Assembly: GCF_017873855.1 (NCBI RefSeq)
Contig: NZ_JAGGKR010000001.1
Span: 62,001 to 126,000, forward strand
Direction: 5' to 3'
Origin: Methanolinea mesophila
Lineage (GTDB): Archaea; Halobacteriota; Methanomicrobia; Methanomicrobiales; Methanospirillaceae
DNA: 64,000 nucleotides
Below, piece by piece: positions 43,779 to 53,241 of this stretch. The notes beneath the pieces are model-generated. The model did no database searches. It worked only from the letters and a program-made list of their open reading frames with translations, and was not told where the DNA came from. The position numbers were made by a program, and so were the translations under genes. Each line of letters begins with the position of its first letter. The first letter of the stretch is position 1.

Positions 43779-45242
43779 TCATTCGGGACGTCCTGGTGGG
43801 GGCGGCGTCACGCTCCCGCCTCCGGGGATGCTCCGGTTCATGTTTCCCCGCACGAGGGAGGCAAAAATCCCGAACACACAAAGGAGGAAGAAGATCATGA
43901 AACTCAGGTGTATGCTGTCGATGAATTCGGGGATCTTCTCCTGGGTAATCTGGACACTCCCGATGATCGCCGCAAATACCATCATTGCAACTCCCATGGA
44001 GAGCATCTGACCGACCAGGCGCATAGTCCCCACCATCCCGGACGCGATCCCATAATACCGGGGATGGACCGAGCTCATGATCGCATTGGTATTCGGAGAG
44101 GAGAAGAGACCGAATCCCATTCCAAGGAAAAGAAGACTCCCCACGATGAATACCAGCATGGTATCCACCGAGAGGAATGTCAGGGATAGCAGGCCTACCG
44201 CAGTGAGCGTCATCCCCGCGGTGGCGATATACCTCGGCTCGATCCTGTCGGAGAGCCGGCCTGCGAGCGGGGCGAATATCGCCTGGGTAAGCGGCTGGGC
44301 CACAAGGATCAGGCCCGCATACTCTGCCGAAAAGCCCTTCCCGAACTGGAGGTAGAGGCTCATCAGAAAGGTCACCGCGAACGTGGCGGAATAGTTGACC
44401 AGCGCGGCGAGGTTCGAGAAGGTAAACACCCTGTTCCCTGAGAAGAGCCGTATTTCAAGGACCGGGTAAGGTGCTTTCAGCTCGTAATATACAAAGTATG
44501 CGATCCCTGCTCCGGCGAGGACGAGGAATCCCAGGGCCGCGGGTACCGGTCCGAGCGAGAGTCCATAGGTAAGGGAAGAAAGTGAAAGTCCGTAAATCAC
44601 CGCGCCAATGAGATCGAACCTCCCGCCGGAGGGGTCTTTCCATTCCCCGGCGAGGTAGCGCAGGGTCATGGCGATCACGATGATTCCCAGGGGAATGTTG
44701 ACCCAGAAGATGCTTCGCCACCCAAGAATGTCCGTCATATAACCGCCCAGGGTGGGCCCGAGTGAAAGCCCGAGATAGACGCACATTATGGTGATCCCAA
44801 TGGCTTTGCCGCGTTCTTCCCTGGGGTAGACCGACGTAAGCATCGCCAGGCTTGTCCCGAAGATCATCGCGCTCCCGATCCCCTGGACGAACCGGAGGGC
44901 GATGATCATCGCGGGATCGAGGGAGAGGGAGATTACAAAGGAGGCGGTCGCGAATAGTCCTATTCCGGCGAGAAAGATCTTCTTCCTCCCGTAGAGGTCC
45001 CCGAGCTTGCCGAACGGGACCAGAAAGACCGCGCTCGCAAGGAGGTACGCGGTGGAGATCCACCCGAGCGTGATAGCGTCGAGCATGAACTCCTTTCCGA
45101 TAGTGGGGAGCGCAATGTTCACCGCCGAGGTGTCGAACGGGGTCAGGAAGGAGCCCAGGGCCGCAATAAACAGGACCACCCTTTTCTTATCCCTCAAATG
45201 TGAAATTGCATCTCCGACGGCTGAAGAGGTCCCCACATTCAT
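43779..45242 (-). CDS. MFS drug exporter, DHA2 (14-helix) family
   Basis: This 487-residue membrane protein has about 14 helices. Family features are GSFLTPFDTSAVNIALPTIG in helix 1, the motif A loop GKLGDLYGRKKIF between helices 2 and 3, and LGWISTAYLLASAVFLVPFG. It probably exports drugs or small metabolites in exchange for protons. The C-terminus (RSIPGGGSVTPPPPGRPE) is a flexible tail. A second MFS gene of the same type runs off the right edge of the window. Confidence 0.9.
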   Translation of the reverse strand: MNVGTSSAVGDAISHLRDKKRVVLFIAALGSFLTPFDTSAVNIALPTIGKEFMLDAITLGWISTAYLLASAVFLVPFGKLGDLYGRKKIFLAGIGLFATASFVISLSLDPAMIIALRFVQGIGSAMIFGTSLAMLTSVYPREERGKAIGITIMCVYLGLSLGPTLGGYMTDILGWRSIFWVNIPLGIIVIAMTLRYLAGEWKDPSGGRFDLIGAVIYGLSLSSLTYGLSLGPVPAALGFLVLAGAGIAYFVYYELKAPYPVLEIRLFSGNRVFTFSNLAALVNYSATFAVTFLMSLYLQFGKGFSAEYAGLILVAQPLTQAIFAPLAGRLSDRIEPRYIATAGMTLTAVGLLSLTFLSVDTMLVFIVGSLLFLGMGFGLFSSPNTNAIMSSVHPRYYGIASGMVGTMRLVGQMLSMGVAMMVFAAIIGSVQITQEKIPEFIDSIHLSFMIFFLLCVFGIFASLVRGNMNRSIPGGGSVTPPPPGRPE

Positions 45243-45381
45243 TCCTCCCGGTAGTTTCGCGGTAGTGATCCCGGTAGACCCGGATTTCTCTTAAGCCCTC
45301 GGTTTTCAAGCTCGCACCCGCGTGAATTCCCCGGAAGAGAAATCATAACGATATGTCATGCCCCATGTTTCACCTGGTATC

Positions 45382-46077
45382 ATGAAGTACGAGATAAAAT
45401 ACCGTCCGTCCTACTCCCTCCTCGTGGTCCAGCTCAGCCCCGGGGAGCACATCGTCGCAGAAGCAGGCGCACTCACCTACATGCAGCCTGCTATCGAGGT
45501 GAAGACCCGGAAACGGGAGAAAGGGTTCTGGGGGAGTCTCGGGGTAAGTCTTGTAGGAGGTCAGAGTTTCTTTGTCAACGACTACACGGCGACCGCCGGG
45601 GTAGGGGAGGCCGCGTTCTCCGCCGCACCCCTGGGCGATATCGAGACTATGGATGTGGCCCCCGGCAAGGGGTTCATTATTCAGAAATCGGCGTATATCG
45701 CGTCGGAAGAGGGCGTCGATCTGGACATCCAGTGGCAGGGCTTCTCCAAAGGCCTCTTCGGGCAGGGGTTGTTCATGATCAAGGTGACCGGCTCGGGGAA
45801 ACTGTTCATCAACACCTTCGGGGCGATCGACAAGCACACGCTGGCACCCGGTGAGGAGATGATTGTGGACAACTTCCACCTTGTCGCCTTCAGCGACAGC
45901 TGTCAGTACCAGGTGACAAAATTCGGAGGATTGAAGGAGACCCTGCTTTCCGGCGAAGGCCTGGTCACCAGGATCTCCGGGCCAGGTGATGTCTACATCC
46001 AGACAAAGAACGTGCGCGAGATGGCCGACTGGCTCTGGACGCTCATCGAGCCCCGGGTCCAGGCAAAGGCACGCTGA
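45382..46077 (+). CDS. AIM24/TIGR00266 family protein
   Basis: This soluble beta-rich protein of about 231 residues has the family's KYEIKYRPSYSLLVVQLSPG start, the EAGALTYMQPAIEVKTRKRE loop and the Gly-rich repeats GSGKLFINTFGAIDKH and SGPGDVYIQTKNVREMADWL. Relatives include mitochondrial AIM24; the function in archaea is unknown, with membrane-associated scaffolding suggested for some. The start could also be the ATG at 45358, but 45382 matches the family N-terminus. A T-run follows the gene. Confidence 0.87.
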   Translation: MKYEIKYRPSYSLLVVQLSPGEHIVAEAGALTYMQPAIEVKTRKREKGFWGSLGVSLVGGQSFFVNDYTATAGVGEAAFSAAPLGDIETMDVAPGKGFIIQKSAYIASEEGVDLDIQWQGFSKGLFGQGLFMIKVTGSGKLFINTFGAIDKHTLAPGEEMIVDNFHLVAFSDSCQYQVTKFGGLKETLLSGEGLVTRISGPGDVYIQTKNVREMADWLWTLIEPRVQAKAR

Positions 46078-46102
46078 GAGCGTTCGACCGACTCTCCCAC
46101 GC

Positions 46103-46109
46103 TTTTTTT
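46103..46109 (+). terminator. Poly-T terminator after the AIM24-like gene
   Basis: Seven T residues 26 bases after the stop, in the 171-base gap before the convergent trkH gene. Confidence 0.45.
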
Positions 46110-46248
46110 CTCTTGTCTCCTGCCTTCATTCTCCGGAGTATTCCCTGATACAGCATTCCCATTTCTCTCCGCGATTCCCCTCCGGCATTCCGGGCGCGGG
46201 GGACCGTATCCCGGTTCCACTCCCGTCTCCGGAACGATCCCGGGTGAA

Positions 46249-47715
46249 TCAGGTCGGAGCCTCGAACCCACGGACAGCCCCCATCACCAGTATCAGCACG
46301 GGGATGATTTCAAGCCTCCCGATCCACATCAGGCCGATAAACAGTATCTTGACCGGATCGGGGCTCGTCGGGGTGATGAACCCGGCTCCGAGGCCGTTAT
46401 TCCCGATTGCAGAGACGATATCGAAGACCACGAACTGCGAGGGCAGGGAAGTGGTGACCATATGCAGGGCGAGGATCACCGCGACGAACACCACGAGGAG
46501 ATAGAGGATCACGATAAGCAGGTTCTTGGAGAGTTCCAGTTCCGATATCTTCCGGGGGATGTTCTTCCCCTCGTGCTTGAATGGAACGATCACGTTTCCC
46601 CGCACGAAGAACCGGCGGAACCACCAGACCAGGCCCTCATATCCCAGGATAACCCGGTTTACCTTCAACCCCCCGGCAGTGCTTCCCGAAGCTCCTCCGA
46701 TGAGCATGAGCAGGATAATGATGATCAGGGCGACCGCAGGCCAGGCCAGGACGCTGGAGTTCTGGAAGCCTGTACTGGTCGCTGCAGATACCGACATGAA
46801 CACTCCCTGACGCAGTGTGCTTCGGAGCGGCTCTTCGGCGAGATAAAAGAGGTTCAGGGATACTATCACCGCCCCGATCGCCGAGAGAATCAGGATCGCC
46901 CTGACCGTTCGCTCCTTCAGGATATGCACCACTCTCCTCCTGTAGAGGAGGAAGTAGATCTTGAAGGGGAACGATCCTGCGAGCATTGCGGGGATGAGAA
47001 GAAATTCGAGCAGAGTGTTGTCGTAATACATCATTCCCGCATCGTGGGGGGTGAACCCCCCGGTCGCAACGGCGGCCATCGTCAGGTTCACGGCATCGAA
47101 GACCGGGATCCCGGAGAGCAGCACGAGCAGTGTGAACGCAACCGTAAGGATGAGATAGATCACCCACATCCGCCTCCCGGTGGATACCACGCTCGGCATC
47201 AGTGCCTCGGACCGTCCTTCGGACCGGTAAAGCCTGAACTGGGCCAGGCCCGAGCGGCTCTGCATGGCGATCCCGAATGAGATGACCCCGATCCCGCCGA
47301 CCCACTGCATGAACGAGCGCCAGAATATCAGGGTTTTGGGGGCGGTGTCGATCGAGGTCATCATGGTGATCCCGGTATCGGTCCAGCCGGACATTGCCTC
47401 GAAGAATCCGTCGACATACGCCATATCCAGGCCGATCACGAACGGGACTGCCCCGATCAGGGCCACCGCCATCCAGGTGAGTGCGACGGCGACAAGGGCG
47501 ACGCTGAGTTGTGGGACATACTCCTTACGGGGAACCCGGGTAATGACCAATCCCAGGATCATGAATATAAGCGGGACCATTCCCATGGGGATTATCATGT
47601 CCCATTCCCGGTAGATTATCAGCACCACGAACGGGACGAGCGTTATAACCCCGAGGTATTCGAAAATAACCCCCATATCGTGGGCGATAATTGCCAGGTG
47701 CTCGAAGCGCCGCAT
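46249..47715 (-). CDS. trkH: TrkH family potassium uptake protein, copy 1
   Basis: This 488-residue protein is the ion-conducting subunit of a Trk/Ktr K+ uptake system, with about ten membrane helices and four re-entrant selectivity loops (for example MSGWTDTGITMMTSID, ATGGFTPHDAGMMYYDN, SAATSTGFQNSS and SAIGNNGLGAGF). The soluble gating partner TrkA is not in this window. The start is set at ATG 47715 because the neighbouring copy begins with the same residues (MRRIEHLAMIAHDMG); ATG 47727 is an alternative. A TATA box (47763-47770, minus strand) lies upstream. Confidence 0.93.
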   Translation of the reverse strand: MRRFEHLAIIAHDMGVIFEYLGVITLVPFVVLIIYREWDMIIPMGMVPLIFMILGLVITRVPRKEYVPQLSVALVAVALTWMAVALIGAVPFVIGLDMAYVDGFFEAMSGWTDTGITMMTSIDTAPKTLIFWRSFMQWVGGIGVISFGIAMQSRSGLAQFRLYRSEGRSEALMPSVVSTGRRMWVIYLILTVAFTLLVLLSGIPVFDAVNLTMAAVATGGFTPHDAGMMYYDNTLLEFLLIPAMLAGSFPFKIYFLLYRRRVVHILKERTVRAILILSAIGAVIVSLNLFYLAEEPLRSTLRQGVFMSVSAATSTGFQNSSVLAWPAVALIIIILLMLIGGASGSTAGGLKVNRVILGYEGLVWWFRRFFVRGNVIVPFKHEGKNIPRKISELELSKNLLIVILYLLVVFVAVILALHMVTTSLPSQFVVFDIVSAIGNNGLGAGFITPTSPDPVKILFIGLMWIGRLEIIPVLILVMGAVRGFEAPT

Positions 47716-47762
47716 ATGCGTATCCATACATGCGAACCGGGGGCTCAAAATAGTTATTAAAC

Positions 47763-47770
47763 GTTTATAA
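47763..47770 (-). promoter_or_regulatory. TATA box of trkH copy 1
   Basis: The minus strand reads TTATAAAC, placing the transcript start near 47740. The second trkH gene upstream therefore need not drive this one. Confidence 0.5.
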
Positions 47771-47850
47771 TGGCCCTGTTCCAGGCGAACCGCACGGAAT
47801 GGACCCGACCGACATAATATCCGGTACGGTGGAATTGATCTCCCGTGTGG

Positions 47851-49323
47851 CTAGCCCCGGGTCGCCGCCTCGAATCCCCGTATCGCCCCCATGACCAGGA
47901 TCAATACGGGGATGATCTCCAGCCTCCCGATCCACATCAGGAAGATAAAAACCCATTTGACCGTCCAGGGAGAGAACGGGGTGAGATACCCCACCCCCAG
48001 TCCCACGTTGCTTGCCGCGGAGACCAGTTCGAAGATCACCTGGTAGGGGGCGAATAACGTGTTCCCCACATGGAGGAGCAGGACGGTGGCGACAAAGATG
48101 AGGAGCACGTAGAGGATGATGATCAGGAGGTTCTTGGAGAGCTCAAGCTCGGAGATATTCCCGGGGATATTCCTTCCTTCGTGCTTGAACGGCACTATCA
48201 CGTTCCCCCGCACGAAAAACCGTTTGAACCACCATACGAGCCCTTCGTAGCTCAGAATGACCCGATTAACCTTGATCCCTCCTGCCGTGCTCCCTGCTGC
48301 GCCCCCGATCATCATTAAAAGCATGATCAGGATGAGCGGCAAAGCAATCCATTGAAGGGTCGAGTTCTGGAGTCCGCAGCAGGTGAACCCAGATATCGTG
48401 CAGAAAAATCCCTGTCTGAACGCCAATGAGAGTGTGTAGTTGTTAAAAACGAAGAGGTTCAGGCTCACCGCAAATGAGACAAGAATAGAGAGGATAAAGA
48501 TGAACCTGACGGTAGGGTCTTTGAAAAATTTTTTGAAATTCCCGCGATAGATGAAAAAATACACCTTGAAGGGGATCGCACCTGCAAGCATTATGGGAAT
48601 AAGCAGGACTTCGAGGGTCGCATTGTGATAATACGATACCCCCGCATCGTGGAGCGAGAAACCCCCGGTTGAGAGGGTCACCATCACCAGGTTAAGCGCG
48701 TCCCAGGGAGAAACCTGCCCCCAAATCCCGATAATCACCGTAAAAATTGCAGTAAGCGCCAGATAAATGCCCCAGACTCTCCGCCCTGTCGACACCACGC
48801 TCGGCATCAGCGCCTCGGATCTCCCCTCGGAACGGTAGAGCTGGAACTGGGTGAGCCCTGACCGGGAGAGCATCGCGATCCCGAAAGAAATGACCCCGAT
48901 TCCCCCAATCCACTGCATGAAAGACCTCCAGAAGAGAATTGTCTTCGGGGTCGTGTCGAGCGAAGCCATGACGGTGAAGCCCGTCCCGGTCCATCCCGAC
49001 ATGGCCTCGAACACACTGTCCGTAAAGGTCATGTGCATCCCGAGGATGAACGGCAGCGCTCCCACGAATGCGATGGCCAGCCAGACAAGGGCCACCGCGA
49101 CCAGGGCGACGCTTAAACGTGTCGCTGAATGGCTCCGTGGGATGCGGGAGATGAGATATCCGAGCAGGAGGAACGTGAACGGTGCACTGGCCATGGGAAT
49201 CACAAGGTTCCATTCCTGGTAGAAAATGAGAACCACGAACGGGACCAGGGTGACGATTCCCAGGAACTCGAATATTATGCCCATGTCGTGGGCGATCATG
49301 GCCAGGTGTTCGATACGCCGCAT
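47851..49323 (-). CDS. trkH: TrkH family potassium uptake protein, copy 2
   Basis: This 490-residue protein is a close paralogue of the neighbouring TrkH. It shares WTGTGFTVMASLDTTPKTIL, the LSTGGFSLHDAGVSYYHNAT loop, GGAAGSTAGGIKVNRVILSY and the C-terminal FLMWIGRLEIIPVLILVMGA. The Gly residues of all four selectivity loops are present. The two genes run in the same direction with a 135-base gap. They differ throughout, so the duplication is old, and the pair may form a heteromer or differ in affinity. Confidence 0.93.
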   Translation of the reverse strand: MRRIEHLAMIAHDMGIIFEFLGIVTLVPFVVLIFYQEWNLVIPMASAPFTFLLLGYLISRIPRSHSATRLSVALVAVALVWLAIAFVGALPFILGMHMTFTDSVFEAMSGWTGTGFTVMASLDTTPKTILFWRSFMQWIGGIGVISFGIAMLSRSGLTQFQLYRSEGRSEALMPSVVSTGRRVWGIYLALTAIFTVIIGIWGQVSPWDALNLVMVTLSTGGFSLHDAGVSYYHNATLEVLLIPIMLAGAIPFKVYFFIYRGNFKKFFKDPTVRFIFILSILVSFAVSLNLFVFNNYTLSLAFRQGFFCTISGFTCCGLQNSTLQWIALPLILIMLLMMIGGAAGSTAGGIKVNRVILSYEGLVWWFKRFFVRGNVIVPFKHEGRNIPGNISELELSKNLLIIILYVLLIFVATVLLLHVGNTLFAPYQVIFELVSAASNVGLGVGYLTPFSPWTVKWVFIFLMWIGRLEIIPVLILVMGAIRGFEAATRG

Positions 49324-49548
49324 TGATCAGGGAGAGGTGCATGTTTGGACATCAAAAGCCTTCTGGGGAAAGGACGCTGCCGGGAGCATATTTCCCGGAC
49401 TCTTCCCGGCGCGGGCTGACATCCGCGCCTCCCCGCACCATCCGCGGGTCAGGTTCGGATATCGCAGGAAATGGTGATCCTGGTCTTGGGAATACGGTGA
49501 ACGGGCGAGGTTTATTTGAACTCCGGGAGACCAGTATATCGAACCGGT

Positions 49549-50292
49549 ATGGAACATAATGTTCAGTCCCAATGGTCAGATCCCGCCTTTTCCCGCCATT
49601 ACAGGGACATTTCCGGGTACCAGCTCCCCCTGAGGAGCCGGGTGCTCATGCTGATCAGGTCGTTTTACCTCAACCACCGCGTCTCAACGCAGGGAAACCG
49701 TGTAATGGACCTTGGTTCGGGGGACGGGGTCGTCGGAGAGACGCTCCTCGCATCAGGAGGGATAGACCGGCTGCTCCTGGTGGACGCCTCGGCCGACATG
49801 CTCGTCGCGGCACGGGAGCGGTTCGGTGAAGATCCCCGGGTCGACGTTCTTCATGCACGTTTCGAGGAGATGATCGAAACACCTCCGGAATATGCCCCTT
49901 TCTCCCTGATCGTATCCTCGCTCGCGGTCCACCATATCCCGCTGGAGATGAAACGGAGACTTTTCTCGCTGATATTTTCCCTGCTTTCACCCGGGGGGTA
50001 TTTCCTGGTCTACGACACCATCCTTCCGCCCACCCCGGAGCTCGAAGAGTTTTACATGGAGTTATGGAAAGAGTGGATACGCGAACAGAAAGCCCTGCAT
50101 AATATCGATCTTGACCTGGAGTCGATGCTCTCCACCCATCACCTGGACCCCGGGCATCATGAGAACCTGAATACCCTGGATGACTACATGGACGCGATGC
50201 GGTCCGCAGGGTTCACCGGGGGAGACTGTATCTTCAAGTACGGGGTATTTGCACTGATTTGCGGGATGAGACCGGAACACGTCCGTCAGTAA
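49549..50292 (+). CDS. Class I SAM-dependent methyltransferase
   Basis: This soluble protein of about 247 residues has the SAM-binding motif I VMDLGSGDGVVGETLLASGG, an acidic end of strand 2 (LLVDASADMLVAARERFGED) and post-motif LIVSSLAVHHIPLEMKRRLF. The substrate is unknown. The open frame begins at 49516, but ATG at 49549 fits the TATA-like TTTATTTGA at 49511-49519 and the family start. Confidence 0.87.
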   Translation: MEHNVQSQWSDPAFSRHYRDISGYQLPLRSRVLMLIRSFYLNHRVSTQGNRVMDLGSGDGVVGETLLASGGIDRLLLVDASADMLVAARERFGEDPRVDVLHARFEEMIETPPEYAPFSLIVSSLAVHHIPLEMKRRLFSLIFSLLSPGGYFLVYDTILPPTPELEEFYMELWKEWIREQKALHNIDLDLESMLSTHHLDPGHHENLNTLDDYMDAMRSAGFTGGDCIFKYGVFALICGMRPEHVRQ

Positions 50293-50349
50293 GTTCGTGG
50301 CTGATGGCGAGGGCGGTGGCACCATGGATTGTTGTGAGAGTCCGGTCCG

Positions 50350-51159
50350 CTACATCCCGGTGATCTCGCGGACAAGCACCAGAATGCTGGTCAGCAGGAG
50401 CACCACTCCCACCAGTTTTTTCAGCTGGTCCGAATGGATCGCGGGGGCGATCCGCGCCCCGATCTGGGCCCCGATGATGGCGCCCACCGAATACACGGCA
50501 GTATACTCAAGCGAGACGTTTCCAAGCCGGATATGCACCAGTGACGCGGAGATCGCCGTGAAGAGGATCACGAACGTGGATGTCGCCACAGCAAAATGAA
50601 CCGGCATTCCCATCATCACCAGTGCCGGGACATTGATCACTCCCCCGCCCACCCCGGTCAGGCCGCTCATCATTCCCGCAACCGAACCCCATACAAGCAC
50701 ATGCGCATAATAGAGCCTGTTGGTCACCCTGTTCGAAAAACGGTCGACACAGACCTCGTCGGAGCAGGGACCGAACGTGAGCGGGAAGATCTGGGGAAGG
50801 CCCGGGAAGATCATCTTCAGGCCGACCAGGAACAACACGACAATGAATACGACGGTGATGACAAACACCGGGAGCACTGCGGTCAGGCTCGCGCCGATGA
50901 AGGAGAAGATCACGCTCGGAATGATCAGGTACATCGCACTCCGATAGAAGATTCGCCGCTGCCGGGCGTACGTGATTGACGAGGAGAGCATGGTAAAGAC
51001 GATGATGGTCAGGCTCGTCCCGATCGCGGTGGGAGTATCCAGCCCGAAGAGGAGGATCAGTGTGGGAACATAGAGGAATCCCCCTCCGAGCCCCACCAGG
51101 GCGGCGATTATCCCGATGACAAGGGAGATTGCCACCCCCAGGATCAGCTCCGCAATCAT
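50350..51159 (-). CDS. TauE/SafE (TSUP) family exporter
   Basis: This 269-residue membrane protein has eight or so helices in two related halves, each with a Gly-rich motif (ALVGLGGGFLYVPTLILLFG and GLTGVGGGVINVPALVMMGM). Members export sulfite, sulfonates or other organosulfur anions. A cytoplasmic or external loop with PCSDEVCVDRFS has two Cys, unusual but not unknown. It is convergent with the methyltransferase gene. Confidence 0.9.
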   Translation of the reverse strand: MIAELILGVAISLVIGIIAALVGLGGGFLYVPTLILLFGLDTPTAIGTSLTIIVFTMLSSSITYARQRRIFYRSAMYLIIPSVIFSFIGASLTAVLPVFVITVVFIVVLFLVGLKMIFPGLPQIFPLTFGPCSDEVCVDRFSNRVTNRLYYAHVLVWGSVAGMMSGLTGVGGGVINVPALVMMGMPVHFAVATSTFVILFTAISASLVHIRLGNVSLEYTAVYSVGAIIGAQIGARIAPAIHSDQLKKLVGVVLLLTSILVLVREITGM

Positions 51160-51555
51160 CGGTTATCCCGCGCTCCCGCGCTCTCCTTCCATGGTCTGTA
51201 GTAGATTTTGTTCTTGTTTAACTATTGTCAAACAAGATCCGGTATCGTCCCCAAAAAAGTATGTTCCCGATTTCACCCGGCGCATATCCGAGGATCAGGC
51301 TTCATTGTGGATATGTACAATTTTTTTCGGATCATCGAAAGGGCGTGCCCGCGGCCCACACGAGAAAAGCCCTTCGGGACAGTGGAACCATCTCATCTGA
51401 CATGAAGGACCTCCGGTCGGGAGTCAAAAATTGAATTCTTCATGAAAAGTTGACGGGAGCAGGCTCCCGGTTCACCATGGAGTTTGCTCTCACGACAGGG
51501 AGCCGGGAGATACCTGACAAAGAAATAAAAAGAATAGACCTGAATTCGCGAAAAT
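51160..51555. other. 396-base gap with inverted repeats between moaE and the TSUP gene
   Basis: No gene is supported here. CTTGTTT-n10-AAACAAG lies near 51213-51236. GGGAGC/GCTCCC form a tight hairpin (51455-51460 with 51463-51468), and GGCTCCC at 51462-51468 can alternatively pair with GGGAGCC at 51498-51504. On the minus strand these follow moaE and could be a terminator or a leader of the TSUP gene. Confidence 0.4.
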
Positions 51556-51954
51556 TCAGTGTTCACCAGGCACCCAGCGGCTCCCCGAGGGAGTGTGCTC
51601 CTGTTTCCATATGGGCACCGACTCCTTGATCCGGTCGATGATGTACTCGCACGCCTCGAATGCGGCTCTCCGGTGCGACGCCCCCACCACGATCCCGACG
51701 ATCTGGTCTCCGACTTTGAGCCGCCCGACCCGGTGCACGATATCGACCGAAAGAATATCGAACCGTGCGAATGCCTCGTCACTGATGGCGGCTAGCTCCT
51801 GCTCCGCAACCTCCAGGTACACCTCGAGGTCCATACTCTCAATTCCGTCGTCCCTGACCGTCCCCAGGAACGAAACGAAACCCCCTGTCTTTCCGGTCTT
51901 CGCCTCCCGGATCATCCGGCACAGGTCGAAGTCTTCCCTGCTGATCCTGATCAT
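51556..51954 (-). CDS. moaE: Molybdopterin synthase catalytic subunit MoaE
   Basis: This 132-residue enzyme inserts sulfur from MoaD thiocarboxylate into precursor Z to form molybdopterin. GGFVSFLGTVRDDGIESMDL at the N-terminus, VHRVGRLKVGDQIVGIVVGA and the C-terminal catalytic Lys region VPIWKQEHTPSGSRWVPGEH are all present. The ATG at 51954 has GGTGGAG eight bases before it, favoured over an in-frame codon at 51987. It follows moaD by 19 bases. Methanogens need this cofactor (with W or Mo) for formylmethanofuran and formate dehydrogenases. Confidence 0.94.
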   Translation of the reverse strand: MIRISREDFDLCRMIREAKTGKTGGFVSFLGTVRDDGIESMDLEVYLEVAEQELAAISDEAFARFDILSVDIVHRVGRLKVGDQIVGIVVGASHRRAAFEACEYIIDRIKESVPIWKQEHTPSGSRWVPGEH

Positions 51955-51973
51955 AGTCTTCGCTCCACCTGGT

Positions 51974-52252
51974 TCATCCCCCTGCAACGGGAGGAAAGAT
52001 CGCGAGCTCGTCCCCTTCGTGAAGACCTTCCGCCTCCCGCTCCCGGTTCGGGAGCCTTCGGCGGTTGACCATCACGATCACGTGGTTTTTTATGTGGCCC
52101 TGCTCATCGAAGAGCGCTTCCCGGGCCGTGGGATCTCCCGAGACCAGGCAGGCAACCCCGTCACGGACCGTTGAGCCGTCGGGGAGCTCGATCTCGAGCT
52201 TCGTCCCCATGAGCTCCCGGAACCGTGCAAATGTCTTAACCCTGATTTTCAT
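51974..52252 (-). CDS. moaD: Molybdopterin synthase sulfur carrier MoaD
   Basis: This ubiquitin-like protein of 92 residues ends in PPVAGG, the double-Gly tail that is adenylated and thiocarboxylated. The N-terminus MKIRVKTFARFRELMGTKLE is typical. A longer frame to 52318 overlaps moeB and is less likely; ATG 52252 follows GGGGAA. It lies between moeB, which activates it, and moaE, which uses it. Confidence 0.93.
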   Translation of the reverse strand: MKIRVKTFARFRELMGTKLEIELPDGSTVRDGVACLVSGDPTAREALFDEQGHIKNHVIVMVNRRRLPNREREAEGLHEGDELAIFPPVAGG

Positions 52253-52265
52253 GCTATTCCCCGGT

Positions 52266-53051
52266 TCAATCCCGTTCTTCGCGCCCCCCGCAGGTCTCGC
52301 AGTCGGGATCGCGTTCAAGCGGCAACAATTCGCATTCGCAGTGTATCCCGTCCCATACGAGCATCTTCCCGGAGAGAAGGGCTCCTTTTCCGGTGATGAC
52401 CTTGATCGCCTCGAGAGCCTGGATCGAGCCTATAATTCCGGCCACGGCTCCCAGCACGGGATGACACTCTTCCGGGGGCGGGTGGGGTATCGCACACCGG
52501 AGGCAGGGGCCGGAACGGGGCAGGACTGTCGTCGCCTGACCCGCAAAACCGCTCACCGCCCCATGGACCAGCGGGACCGCCTTCCGGCGTGCCTCCCGGT
52601 TCAGGATGTAGCGTGCCTCGAAATTGTCGAGTGCATCGATAACCACGTCCGCACGCCCGATAAGGGCGGCCGCGTTGGATCCGGTAATCCGTTCCGCATC
52701 GGTGGTGATCAGGATCTCCGGATTCAGCTCCGTCAACTGCTCTTTTGCCGACGAGACTTTCTGCATCCCGATACCTGCGGAACGGTGAAGGATCTGCCGG
52801 TTGAGGTTGCTCGCTTCGACCCGGTCCCCATCGATCAGGTGGAGTGTCCCGATTCCTGCGGCGGCGAGATAGAAAGCCGCCGGCGATCCGAGCCCCCCGA
52901 CACCGCAGATGCAAACTTCCGCTCTCGCAAGACGGTCCTGCCCCTCCTCTCCGATAAGCGGGAGTTGTCGCAGATATCGCAGGGGATAGTTCAGGCCTGG
53001 CATGGAAGGTCCGACGTCTCTGGATGATGCGGGGGATGTTTTCCCGTTCAC
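52266..53051 (-). CDS. moeB: MoeB/ThiF-type adenylyltransferase
   Basis: This protein of up to 261 residues adenylates the C-terminal Gly of MoaD-like carriers. CICGVGGLGSPAAFYLAAAG is the nucleotide-binding loop, GDRVEASNLNRQILH contains the conserved Arg, and two zinc pairs CLRC and CETC are present. The reported start is GTG at 53051; ATG at 53003 (MPGLNYPLRYLRQLPLIGEE) is a plausible shorter start without a clear ribosome site. It is 13 bases before moaD. It could also serve other sulfur carriers such as SAMPs. Confidence 0.92.
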   Translation of the reverse strand: MNGKTSPASSRDVGPSMPGLNYPLRYLRQLPLIGEEGQDRLARAEVCICGVGGLGSPAAFYLAAAGIGTLHLIDGDRVEASNLNRQILHRSAGIGMQKVSSAKEQLTELNPEILITTDAERITGSNAAALIGRADVVIDALDNFEARYILNREARRKAVPLVHGAVSGFAGQATTVLPRSGPCLRCAIPHPPPEECHPVLGAVAGIIGSIQALEAIKVITGKGALLSGKMLVWDGIHCECELLPLERDPDCETCGGREERD

Positions 53052-53241
53052 ACCTTTCTCATCATAATTGTCACCGCCGGATCATAACAGTATTCTGATG
53101 CGGGCAGCATTCTGCCACACTATTGACCCGGTATAGTGCACCCGATCCTTACCGGCCACCGGCTATCCGGGCTATTACCCTATCCCTGGTCCGTCTCCCG
53201 TGTATCGCCATCTATTTGTCGTACGGTGACTACATTCAGGC

